From positions 124,001-188,000 of the forward strand of contig NZ_JPEO01000002.1 in NCBI RefSeq assembly GCF_000753795.1: a stretch of 64,000 nt of DNA, in the 5' to 3' direction. The stretch comes from Shewanella mangrovi (GTDB taxonomy: Bacteria; Pseudomonadota; Gammaproteobacteria; Enterobacterales; Shewanellaceae). Positions within the stretch are counted from its first letter, which is position 1; every line of letters starts with the position of its first letter. The notes beneath the pieces are model-generated. The model did not search any database. It saw only the letters and a list, made by a program, of their open reading frames with translations, and was not told where the DNA came from. A program made the translations under genes and the position numbers. Of the stretch, positions 17,743-25,842 are shown piece by piece.

Positions 17743-18804
17743 TTAATGGTGATGATGGTGCCCATGGTCATGGTCATGGTCATGGTCATGGTCATGGTCA
17801 TGGTCATGGTCATGCGAGTGTTGATGATGTGCGACGCCAGCGCAACTGTGGCGAGGCTCTTTGGCTTCATCGCAATCATGACAGCAGTTAACTTCAACGG
17901 TGAGATGATCAATCTGGCTGAACTCGGCCAATAACCCATGATAATAATCGGCTGATTTAGGGGTATGGCTCACCAACGACACCATGGCTGCATGATTATC
18001 GGCGCTGACTGGCCAAATGTGAATATCAATCACCTTATGATCGGGCTCAGCCTCAATTTTCGCTGTAACCTGCTGACTCAATCGCGGCGCTACAGAGGCA
18101 TCCAACAGAATCGGACTGGTCTGTTTTACCAAGCCCCATGCCCAGCGACTGATGATGATCGAACCGACAACCCCCATTAACGGATCTAACCAGGTAAACC
18201 CAAAATATTTACCCGCTAACAAGGCCGCAATCGCCAGCAGCGAGGTTAATGCATCCGCCAACACATGAAAATATGCAGCTTTCAAATTGTGATCATCATG
18301 ATGATGGTGGTGACCGTGACTATGGCCGTGATCATGATGGTGATGATCGTCTTTTAACAGAAATACGCTCGCGACGTTCACCAATAAGCCAATCACCGCG
18401 ACCAAAATTGCATGGTTAAATTGAATATTTTCGGGATGAATCAACCGCATTACCGATTCAAGTAGCATCAATAACGCGACTAAACCAAGCGCGATAGCGC
18501 TAGTGAATCCGCCCAATACACTGACCTTACCGGTACCAAAAGCAAAACGGGGATTATTGGCATGTTTACGGGTGTAAGCATAGGCAAACAAGGTCAACAT
18601 AAATGCAGCGGCGTGCGTTCCCATATGCCAACCATCGGCAAGCAACGCCATGGAGCCAAAAATGGTGCCGGCAGAGATCTCTGCCACCATCGTCACCAAG
18701 GTCAATCCCAGTACAATTTTGGTACTGCGCTCACCACCTTCATTAACATGACTAAAATTATGCGGCTGCTGCCAACGATCAGTCGCATGAAATTGACTCG
18801 CCAT
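17743..18804 (-). CDS. Cation diffusion facilitator (CDF) metal exporter, DmeF-like, with His-Asp tail
   Basis: CDF proteins export Zn2+, Co2+ or similar ions in exchange for protons at the inner membrane. Six membrane segments are visible. The transport-site motif MALLADGWHMGTHAAAF uses Asp and His. A His-rich loop (DDHHHHDHGHSHGHHHHHDDH) lies between segments 4 and 5, and a cytosolic C-terminal domain follows. The ATG at 18804 with GGTGG upstream gives 353 residues; a longer reading from 18849 is less likely. The C-terminus ends in a run of His-Asp dipeptides encoded by a hexanucleotide repeat. N-terminal FHATDRWQQPHNF resembles DmeF cobalt/nickel/zinc exporters. The first gene of an operon with a MarR regulator. 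Confidence 0.9.
   Translation of the reverse strand: MASQFHATDRWQQPHNFSHVNEGGERSTKIVLGLTLVTMVAEISAGTIFGSMALLADGWHMGTHAAAFMLTLFAYAYTRKHANNPRFAFGTGKVSVLGGFTSAIALGLVALLMLLESVMRLIHPENIQFNHAILVAVIGLLVNVASVFLLKDDHHHHDHGHSHGHHHHHDDHNLKAAYFHVLADALTSLLAIAALLAGKYFGFTWLDPLMGVVGSIIISRWAWGLVKQTSPILLDASVAPRLSQQVTAKIEAEPDHKVIDIHIWPVSADNHAAMVSLVSHTPKSADYYHGLLAEFSQIDHLTVEVNCCHDCDEAKEPRHSCAGVAHHQHSHDHDHDHDHDHDHDHDHGHHHHH
17763..17814. repeat. Hexanucleotide tandem repeat (CATGGT)x8 plus CATG
   Basis: Eight exact CATGGT units and a partial ninth lie inside the end of the CDF exporter gene and encode alternating His and Asp. Because the unit is six bases, slippage would change the number of metal-binding dipeptides without breaking the frame. 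Confidence 0.95.
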
Positions 18805-19053
18805 AAATCCACCCAAATTAGTTTGAAAACCATTTAATTTGAATATCAAACTATCTAATTGTCAAAACAAATGCAAACTTAGCTAAGCCAGTGGTGAAAA
18901 ATATGTGAGCGTTGGCGACAATTCCTACAGCCTAAATCAGCTTGAGTCGGCCAACTGCGGGTTATTCCTTCAGCGTTAGTGTCCGTTGCCATGTCATCCA
19001 GTCGCTATCATTCGTATAATGCTCGACTAGACGATTTCAAGGACCCATTTCTC

Positions 19054-19752
19054 ATGCCTATCAGCTTTATTTTGGTTCAACCTTCACGCGCAGCGAATGT
19101 TGGCGCCGCCGCACGAGCGCTAAAGACTCAAGGTTTTGCCGAATTGATTGTGGTGGATTCAGAAGCTCATCAGCAGGAAGAAGCCAGTTGGGTTGCCTGT
19201 GGCGCTGAAGACGTATTGCAAGGTATTCGTTCTGTGCCATCACTAAGCTCACTCCGCGCAGAATTTGATTTACTCGTAGGCACAACCGCGCGCGAGCGCA
19301 GTAATCCGCGCAGCTATCATTCACCCGAACAGCTTTATCAGATCCTACAAGCGCAACCTAACACGGCCAAAGTAGCGGTAGTATTTGGCTGTGAATCGAG
19401 TGGACTAAGCAACACGGATTTGGCCATGTGCGATCTGCTGAGTTATATACCGCTTGCCGTTGAATACCCTTCTCTCAATTTGGCACAAGCGGTAATGGTT
19501 TATGCCTATGAATTGGGTGCAAAGCGTGATGAGCAGCTATCACAACCTATAGGGCTGGTTGCTATGGACGCTGACGCGCAACAAACCCAAGCGCTGAAGC
19601 AAAAAGCATTGTTGATGATGAAGCAACTTGGCAATGCTGGTGATGAAAAGCTGCAGCAGTGGCTTATGGATGGCATTGCATCGCTTAGTGAACGAGATAT
19701 GAAACTCGCGCATCAATTGATTGGTGACGTACTTAAGAAGTTTGATGCTTAA
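19054..19752 (+). CDS. yjtD: tRNA/rRNA 2'-O-methyltransferase of the SPOUT family (LasT/YjtD)
   Basis: A 232-residue SpoU/TrmH-type methyltransferase with the trefoil-knot SAM site. Motifs are PSRAANVGAAARALKTQGF (motif 1), VVFGCESSGLSNTDL (motif 2) and YPSLNLAQAVMVYAYELG (motif 3). It matches E. coli LasT (YjtD) more closely than TrmJ, notably in QLIG-type C-terminal helices and WVACGAEDVL. Its exact RNA target has not been settled as far as I know. The ATG at 19054 with AAGGA nine bases upstream is the start; 25 codons of upstream frame are unlikely to be translated. Confidence 0.85.
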   Translation: MPISFILVQPSRAANVGAAARALKTQGFAELIVVDSEAHQQEEASWVACGAEDVLQGIRSVPSLSSLRAEFDLLVGTTARERSNPRSYHSPEQLYQILQAQPNTAKVAVVFGCESSGLSNTDLAMCDLLSYIPLAVEYPSLNLAQAVMVYAYELGAKRDEQLSQPIGLVAMDADAQQTQALKQKALLMMKQLGNAGDEKLQQWLMDGIASLSERDMKLAHQLIGDVLKKFDA

Positions 19753-19755
19753 CGA

Positions 19756-20535
19756 CTAACGTTGGGCAACACGCTGGCGCAGTTCGTCAATTCGCTCAAG
19801 TGACGCCCACTTATTCTGACTGCGACTCCACAGAGTACATTCAACAAACAGGTCAAACCATGCGGCTAAGGCTTCGGCGTTGGCCGTTTCTCCGAACGCC
19901 TGTAGCACGAGACTGGCGACCTCAGCAGTCCCTAACTGGAAATCACGTTTGCCTTTACGCAGCCGATAATTTGCCAACATATCACTTTGGAAAGACAGCA
20001 TTGGCAAATGTTGCAGATAAGGGCTTTTACGGAACATCTTTACCGCTTCACGCCAACAGCCATCGAGCAACACAAACAGGGGCGTTTTGTGATTGCGATG
20101 CAGTAATGGCACTTCATCGGTGAAATCGTTGATCACCCGTTGTTGTTGCGCGTACTCTCCTGGAAACACTAAATAGGGCTGATAGCGATCATCAGACAAC
20201 AGTGCAATAAGTTGCTGATCAGGCTGTGTTCTTGACCATAAAAAGGCATGTGTGTCTGGAATAAGATCAGCAATTAAGCGGCCGCTATTACTTGGTTTGA
20301 GCACTTCTGCATCATACATCACCAATGCGAATGCCGCCTGCGACTGACACGGCTTGCGCCAAGCACAGGTACACACTTTTTCGGGGAGCAAACAACGACG
20401 ACAGCGAGACACTTTCATGCCGCGGGATGCGTAAGGCTTAGTCGCCAGAGACTGACGATAATCAAATAAGCGATGTACCGCATGCAGTTCAGTCTGCGCA
20501 TGCGGCATCACTTTAAATGCCACTTCTACCGACAA
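19756..20535 (-). CDS. tapT: tRNA-uridine aminocarboxypropyltransferase (DTW-domain protein TapT)
   Basis: TapT adds the 3-amino-3-carboxypropyl group of SAM to U47 of some tRNAs (acp3U). The sequence follows E. coli YfiP/TapT closely: a four-Cys zinc site (RCRRCLLPEKVCTC, Cys45/48/55/57), LKPSNSGRLIADLIPDT, YQPYLVFPGEYA, and EAVKMFRKSPYLQHLP. The family-defining D-x-T-W motif reads D158-G-C160-W161 here, with Cys in place of Thr. The start is a TTG with AGGTGAG about eight bases upstream. It converges on lasT and lies 35 bases downstream of pssA, whose operon it may join. In E. coli tapT, patZ and pssA are neighbours. Confidence 0.9.
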   Translation of the reverse strand: MSVEVAFKVMPHAQTELHAVHRLFDYRQSLATKPYASRGMKVSRCRRCLLPEKVCTCAWRKPCQSQAAFALVMYDAEVLKPSNSGRLIADLIPDTHAFLWSRTQPDQQLIALLSDDRYQPYLVFPGEYAQQQRVINDFTDEVPLLHRNHKTPLFVLLDGCWREAVKMFRKSPYLQHLPMLSFQSDMLANYRLRKGKRDFQLGTAEVASLVLQAFGETANAEALAAWFDLFVECTLWSRSQNKWASLERIDELRQRVAQR

Positions 20536-20570
20536 TTTGTTTACTCACCTGACAGAGGGAAATACGCCGA

Positions 20571-21878
20571 TTACAAAATTCGGCGCAGCAGTATATCAGC
20601 TTTTAGTCGACGAATACGATTAAGGATCTTGCGCACTGGCGCAGGATATTGCTGCAATGTTTCCAACTGACGATAGTGGGTCATTCGCTCACTGTGTTCT
20701 AGCAGTTGCTGCTGCTCTTGAGTGAATTTGTCTTTGAGTTGTAGCTGTTCATCGTGCACCAGCAAACCATTTTCCAGATCCAGTGCCCATGCACGCGGAT
20801 TGAGGTTGCTGCCCGTAAGCAGATGGTGCTGGTTATCAACACTGATGCCCTTTAAGTGAAAGCTGTTATTGTCGTGCTGCCATAGATGCACATTTAACAA
20901 CCCCTGCTCTACAGCCCACTGTTGACGTTTAACAAACTTCCGCAGTGACTGTTCGTACAGGTAAGGCAAGGCACCGATGGTCGAAAAAGGCTTTTCAGGC
21001 GGAATATAGAAATCGTTGGCGGTTTTATCGCCCACAATAATGTCAATTTTAACGCCTTTACGCAGTTGACGGCTAATTGCCCGAGTCAACGAATAAGGCG
21101 GGTTAAAATACGGTGTGCAGATAAACATCTCTCGTTCAGCCGACTTCACCAAGGCTAAGATAGTACGATTTAACTGATTAGACTTGCGCCCAAGACCAAC
21201 AAGCGGTGTCACTCGTAAACCATGATTGACTGAGCGGAAACGATAACTGGCACGCGCTAAACGTTGCTTAAAGGCACGTAACTGGTTTTTGTCGGGACGA
21301 ATATCGGCCATGTCGGTGAGTTTAACCACCGCGTCGTCTTCCAAAATATCCTGATCGATCATGTCGATCATAGACGTTGCGAGTTCAGCCGACTCAATCA
21401 AATGATAACGGTCAAGACGATACCGCGCTAACTTTTGCAGGTAGACATTATTCAGACTGGCACCACTGAAAATGACGGCATCATCAATGATAAAACCCTT
21501 CAAATGCAGCACGCCTAACAACTCACGAGACTTGACTGGCACACCATAAATATCAAACGGTGCTGACGCTTGTTGCATTAACTGACGATAAAGCTGGTAG
21601 TTTCCGCTGTCGTCTTTTTGCCCGATGAGGCCACGACGCGCGCGGTGGTAGTCAACAAGAACTTTGATATCAAGTTTAGGATTCGCGGCTTTTGCAGACA
21701 GCAAGGCTTGTAGAATCTCGCGCCCCGCTTCGTCATCTTCCAGATAAAGCGCGGCAATGTAGATAACTTTCTGCGCTTGATTGATCCGCTCAAGCAAGGT
21801 TTCCCTAAAATTAGTTGGCGTATGCAACCACTTAATTGCCTCTGGGGCAATGGCAATGCCGTCCAAATGGTCCAGCAA
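20571..21878 (-). CDS. pssA: CDP-diacylglycerol--serine O-phosphatidyltransferase
   Basis: PssA makes phosphatidylserine, the precursor of phosphatidylethanolamine, from CDP-diacylglycerol and serine. It belongs to the phospholipase D superfamily and is only peripherally attached to the membrane. Two HKD motifs are present: VLHLKGFIIDDAVIFSGASL and FHLKGISVDNQHHLLTGSNL. Also typical are the VGDKTANDFYIPPEKPF stretch and the Arg-rich C-terminus. A TTG at 21878 lies five bases after a full AGGAGG, so it is chosen over a TTG at 21920 that has almost no spacing from its AAGG. This gives 435 residues against 451 in E. coli. The product feeds the EptA donor lipid pool. Confidence 0.93.
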   Translation of the reverse strand: MLDHLDGIAIAPEAIKWLHTPTNFRETLLERINQAQKVIYIAALYLEDDEAGREILQALLSAKAANPKLDIKVLVDYHRARRGLIGQKDDSGNYQLYRQLMQQASAPFDIYGVPVKSRELLGVLHLKGFIIDDAVIFSGASLNNVYLQKLARYRLDRYHLIESAELATSMIDMIDQDILEDDAVVKLTDMADIRPDKNQLRAFKQRLARASYRFRSVNHGLRVTPLVGLGRKSNQLNRTILALVKSAEREMFICTPYFNPPYSLTRAISRQLRKGVKIDIIVGDKTANDFYIPPEKPFSTIGALPYLYEQSLRKFVKRQQWAVEQGLLNVHLWQHDNNSFHLKGISVDNQHHLLTGSNLNPRAWALDLENGLLVHDEQLQLKDKFTQEQQQLLEHSERMTHYRQLETLQQYPAPVRKILNRIRRLKADILLRRIL

Positions 21879-22147
21879 GATATCCTCCTGTTTAGTTTCC
21901 CTGCGCAGGGAAACCTGCAAACCTTAATTTGCAAAACTGCCCGTCAAAATAAGGAAATAGAACTTACCGACTTGTGACCACATCGGCAACAATTTTCTCC
22001 CTACGCAGCTCGTTAAATGCGTCATTTTGCGGCAGAAATCGTCAAAAACGGCGATTCGAAGGAATTAATCGTGCAAGGTCACTGGCATCAACGCCACAAC
22101 TACAGGCAAAATAACGAGGATAAATCTGACACTATGTAGGCTAATTG

Positions 22148-22309
22148 ATGAAAAAACAGATGTGGTTCACCTTAATCGCAACGCTAGCAGCCGCTTGGGG
22201 ACTGTTTCATTTTAAAGACTGGCTTGGTCCTTTGGTGTTTCCGCTATATATCGCCCTCGTTGTTTTTGTGACGCTAAAAATCTATCGATTAATGGAGTCA
22301 GATGATTAA
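22148..22309 (+). CDS. Small membrane protein of unknown function upstream of dacB
   Basis: A 53-codon frame from an ATG with TAGG seven bases upstream. It encodes two hydrophobic stretches (residues about 5-19 and 29-44) around a HFKDWLGP turn, and ends with charged LMESDD. Its last eight bases overlap the start of dacB (ATGATTAA arrangement), so the two are probably translationally coupled. I do not recognise the family. The overlap and the clean amphipathic layout argue that it is real. A role near the cell wall enzyme is only suggested by position. Confidence 0.65.
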   Translation: MKKQMWFTLIATLAAAWGLFHFKDWLGPLVFPLYIALVVFVTLKIYRLMESDD

Positions 22310-23840
22310 ATTAATGCGGAGGTCTGCCCTGCTATTGTTTAGCCTTTGGTGTAGCAACAACGCGATAGCAGCAAGCGATATTCAGCTGCAGCATTGGCAA
22401 CGACTGTTACCTAGTGACGCACAGGTATCTCTGATTTTGGCAGCGCCTGACGGCCAGCGCATCGTTGAACGCAACAGTCATAGGTTGCTCCTGCCGGCCA
22501 GCACTCAAAAACTGTTAACCGCGGTAGTCGCCAGCAAGGTGCTCGGCGACGAGTTTCAGTTTCGTACTTCATTGCTATATCGCGGTGAAATTAAGCAGCA
22601 CGAATTATTTGGCGATGTGATTTTACGGTTAGACGGCGATCCACGTTTGACGACCGAAGAACTCGCTAATCTTGTTGCAGAGCTTGCTAAAGCGGGAATC
22701 CAGCGCGTCAGGGGTGACGTTATTATTGCAGCCGACACACCAGCGCCTAAATGGGCACCCGGTTGGTTGTGGGATGATTTAGGCGTATGTTTCGCCGCGC
22801 CAGTGGGCAAGCTAATCCTAGATCAAAACTGCGTTAAAGGTGCGCTGAGCGCAAATCCCGGCCAAAGTAGCCGTGTGCATCTTCGCTACCCGTTAACCAT
22901 CGAAAACTCCGCCAGCTATGAACCTAGCACACCTGACGCTTTGTGCCGCCTGCACTTAGGCCACAGTCAGGGCAATCACTACCAATTGTCGGGTTGTTAT
23001 CAGGTAAAAAATCCATTGCCGCTTGAAATTGCCATTGTCGATCCGGCCGCCTATATCAGTGAGCAACTCAAGCGTCTGTGGCCACGTTCAGTAGTGCTCA
23101 CAGGCAAAATTAAAGTGGCCAGCATCGATCTCACATCGTCAAAACCATTAGTGAGTCATCCGTCAATGCCGTTGCGCCCAATGATTATCGAGATGCTCAA
23201 AAAGTCGGATAATCTCATTGCCGATTCACTGTTAAAGCGCGTTGGCGAAGTCACTTACGGGAAATATGGATTTGAATACGGCGCCGAAGCCGTTAAGCAA
23301 ACTCTAGCGTCACTCGGGATTGGCATAAAGACTGCAAATATTGTCGATGGTTCTGGATTATCCCGCTATAACCAACTTACCGCAGAGCAACTGTTCCAAC
23401 TGTTACTGTTGATTCAACGTGACTCATCACTCCAGTGGCTTATCAAGGCGCTGCCCGTTGCGGGGTTAAGTGGCACGCTGAGGTACAAGCGTGGTTATGT
23501 TAACCCGCAACTTCAAGGCATCATTTGGGCAAAAACTGGCAGTATGACGGGGGTTGATAATCTTGCAGGCTTTATTCGCATCGGAGAGGACGACAGTCAG
23601 TTATATCCTTTCGTGATCATGGAAAATGGTATATCGGCAAGCAGCTACCATCCGAAGAAATTTGCACCGCCATTCTTAAAATTAGCGCGCAAACAATTGG
23701 AAGCGGCCCACACGGCGCAAATCGCGAAGCTAAAACAAAAGGCAGCCGATGACGCTAAAAAAAATTTAAATGCGGTAACAGCGGAGAGCAACAAAGCGGG
23801 GACTGCCATCGATACTGCCACTGGTAACCGACCCAAATAG
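22302..23840 (+). CDS. dacB: D-alanyl-D-alanine carboxypeptidase/endopeptidase (PBP4)
   Basis: DacB removes terminal D-Ala and cuts DD-crosslinks in periplasmic peptidoglycan. A signal peptide covers about residues 1-24 (cleavage near AIAAS). The S13-family active site motifs are present: SxxK in LLPASTQKLLTA, SxN in KKSDNLIADSLL, and KTG in IWAKTGSMTGVDNLAGF. At 512 residues it is slightly longer than the E. coli protein (477). The extra length is a low-complexity Lys/Ala-rich tail with many Ala and Lys (about 465-512). It overlaps the small membrane protein gene in front. Confidence 0.93.
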   Translation: MIKLMRRSALLLFSLWCSNNAIAASDIQLQHWQRLLPSDAQVSLILAAPDGQRIVERNSHRLLLPASTQKLLTAVVASKVLGDEFQFRTSLLYRGEIKQHELFGDVILRLDGDPRLTTEELANLVAELAKAGIQRVRGDVIIAADTPAPKWAPGWLWDDLGVCFAAPVGKLILDQNCVKGALSANPGQSSRVHLRYPLTIENSASYEPSTPDALCRLHLGHSQGNHYQLSGCYQVKNPLPLEIAIVDPAAYISEQLKRLWPRSVVLTGKIKVASIDLTSSKPLVSHPSMPLRPMIIEMLKKSDNLIADSLLKRVGEVTYGKYGFEYGAEAVKQTLASLGIGIKTANIVDGSGLSRYNQLTAEQLFQLLLLIQRDSSLQWLIKALPVAGLSGTLRYKRGYVNPQLQGIIWAKTGSMTGVDNLAGFIRIGEDDSQLYPFVIMENGISASSYHPKKFAPPFLKLARKQLEAAHTAQIAKLKQKAADDAKKNLNAVTAESNKAGTAIDTATGNRPK

Positions 23841-23857
23841 TCCTAAATAGCCAAAAA

Positions 23858-23900
23858 ATAAGGGATAGTTTTTACTGTATACTCATTAATTATCCCTTAT
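23858..23900. terminator. Possible bidirectional terminator between dacB and the acyl-CoA dehydrogenase gene
   Basis: ATAAGGGATA and TATCCCTTAT are perfectly complementary around a 23-base AT-rich loop, between convergent genes. The long loop and AT content make it weaker than the others. Confidence 0.4.
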
Positions 23901-23915
23901 GTCATATCCAAGAGC

Positions 23916-25676
23916 TTAAAACAGCGATTCGTCCATCTGCATGGTGGATGTAGCGCCACAAGTCACCGCCGCCAGATGGGCATCAAAGCGTCCGACTAAA
24001 CGGCTGAAGTAGTAATCACATAACTGCTGTTTGCTCTGCACCAATGCAGCAGCCAATTCGCTTTGATGATGTTGAGCACTATCACTCATGCTTAACCAAA
24101 AGAAACCGCACATCATATAACCGAACGCATTCAAAGCATCTACGGCAACCGCATTGATAAGATCAGGGCTTTGCGACTTCTGCTCAATAATTGCTGCGAT
24201 AGCGTCACTAAACTGAGCTTGAATACTGCGTTGCCGCTCAATATAAACTTGGGGCACGCGGCTAAATTGAGTCAGTTGTTGCGTCAACTCAGCGAGCAAA
24301 GCCTGCAAAGTTTCGCCGCAGTCCGCGACCAACTTACGCCCAAGGAAATCTATCGCCTGAATCCCGTTTGTGCCTTCGTAGATTTGCGCTATACGTGTAT
24401 CACGCAGCCACTGCTCTACCCCTGTTTCGCGAATGTATCCATGGCCACCGAACACCTGTTGCGCGTCGATGGTGCAGTCTAGCCCTCTGTCGGTCAGAAA
24501 GGCTTTAGTGACGGGCGTTAATAATGCGGCCAGCTTAGTCGACTTAGCGCGTTGCTGTTCATCTTCAGCATACTTAGCCAAATCAAGCTGCAAGCCAGTC
24601 ATCATCGCCAACGCTCTACCTGCTTCGGTCAGGCAGCGAATATTGAGCAGCATACGCCGAACATCCCCGTGCACTATGATTGGTGCAACCTCTGCCCCAG
24701 CGCCTGGCGTAGAACCTTGTTTGCGCTCTTTGGCGTAATCAGCCGCCATACGATAACAAGCGTGTGCGCTGCCAAGGCCTTGAATACCAATGGATAACCG
24801 TTCGTAGTTCATCATGGTGAACATGCACACTAATCCGCGGTTAGCACGTCCCACCAAATATCCTTGTGCATTATCGTAATGCATGACACAAGTGGCAGAC
24901 GCTTTAAGCCCCATTTTGTGCTCGATCGCCCCAGCAGTAACTCCATTGGCAGAACCGCTATTTCCCTGTTCATCCACCTTTAACTTAGGTACCACAAACA
25001 GCGATATACCGTCGCTGCCTTCAATTTTGGCAAGCACTAAGTGAATAATGTTTTCCGTGAGATCATGATCGCCGCCAGTAATAAAAATCTTACTGCCATT
25101 GATGCGATAACTGCCATCGGCCTGGGGTGTCGCCTTGGTCAGAATGTGGCGGAGATCAGACCCAGCCTGCGGCTCAGTCATGTCCATGGCGCCTGCCCAT
25201 TCGCCAGAATATAGCTTAGGCAAAAAGCGTTGTTTTAACGCATCGGTTCCATGCGCATGAATACAAAGCGCTGCCCCTGCCGTCAGTGATGCATAGAGAT
25301 TAAAAGCGTTGCTGGCGCTATAACCCAATTCATCAACTAACACACCCAGCATTTTGGGCATGCCCATGCCGCCAAAATCGGGTTCACCACAGAGTCCAAC
25401 CCAACCCGCAGCCGCATATTGTTGGTATGCTTTAGCATAACCGTCAGGCGTGCTGACCCGCCCGCCGGCAAACTGCACCCCTTGTTCATCACCAGCACGA
25501 TTTAACGGCGCAACTTCTTCAGCATTGAACTTTGCCGCTTCCGCCAAAATAGCCGCTGCCGTATCACTATCAATGGTGTCGGCAAGCGCTGGCATGGATT
25601 GCCACACGGCGTCAGCATTAAACAACTGCTGCAGTAAAAATTGCATATCTTGCAACGGCGCTTGATATGAACTCAT
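23916..25676 (-). CDS. Acyl-CoA dehydrogenase (large, with C-terminal extension)
   Basis: An FAD enzyme of 586 residues that oxidises acyl-CoA to enoyl-CoA. Motifs include MDMTEPQAGSDLRHILTKA (FAD/substrate loop), KIFITGGDHDL, the catalytic Glu region YEGTNGIQAIDFLGRKL, and CTIDAQQVFGGHGYIRE. The length and C-terminal helical extension fit the subfamily that includes FadE-like AcdB and DmdC (3-methylmercaptopropionyl-CoA dehydrogenase). The chain length preference cannot be read from the sequence. It stands alone, with no enoyl-CoA hydratase or thiolase beside it. Confidence 0.9.
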   Translation of the reverse strand: MSSYQAPLQDMQFLLQQLFNADAVWQSMPALADTIDSDTAAAILAEAAKFNAEEVAPLNRAGDEQGVQFAGGRVSTPDGYAKAYQQYAAAGWVGLCGEPDFGGMGMPKMLGVLVDELGYSASNAFNLYASLTAGAALCIHAHGTDALKQRFLPKLYSGEWAGAMDMTEPQAGSDLRHILTKATPQADGSYRINGSKIFITGGDHDLTENIIHLVLAKIEGSDGISLFVVPKLKVDEQGNSGSANGVTAGAIEHKMGLKASATCVMHYDNAQGYLVGRANRGLVCMFTMMNYERLSIGIQGLGSAHACYRMAADYAKERKQGSTPGAGAEVAPIIVHGDVRRMLLNIRCLTEAGRALAMMTGLQLDLAKYAEDEQQRAKSTKLAALLTPVTKAFLTDRGLDCTIDAQQVFGGHGYIRETGVEQWLRDTRIAQIYEGTNGIQAIDFLGRKLVADCGETLQALLAELTQQLTQFSRVPQVYIERQRSIQAQFSDAIAAIIEQKSQSPDLINAVAVDALNAFGYMMCGFFWLSMSDSAQHHQSELAAALVQSKQQLCDYYFSRLVGRFDAHLAAVTCGATSTMQMDESLF

Positions 25677-25792
25677 GCTAGGCCTCTTTAGAATTCAAAC
25701 GAGTGTTTAATTTATCGGTTAGCTAACAGTTTGGCAAACACTCAATGAAAAACAGCCGCATCGATCACTAATTAACGCATTGGCCTCATAAC

Positions 25793-25828
25793 AAAAAAGC
25801 CGGTGCTTAATTTGCGACCGGCTTTTCA
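25793..25828 (-). terminator. Terminator of the mdoGH operon
   Basis: On the minus strand AAAAGCCGGT and ACCGGCTTTTTT form a stem ending in six T, about 15 bases after the mdoH stop. Confidence 0.85.
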
Positions 25829-25842
25829 TCGACAGGCAGTAA

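Noticed and set aside
17631-17939. Frames rich in Val-Met, Gly-His or Met-Thr on both strands across the CATGGT repeat
   Set aside because: They are the other reading frames of the hexanucleotide repeat inside the CDF exporter gene.
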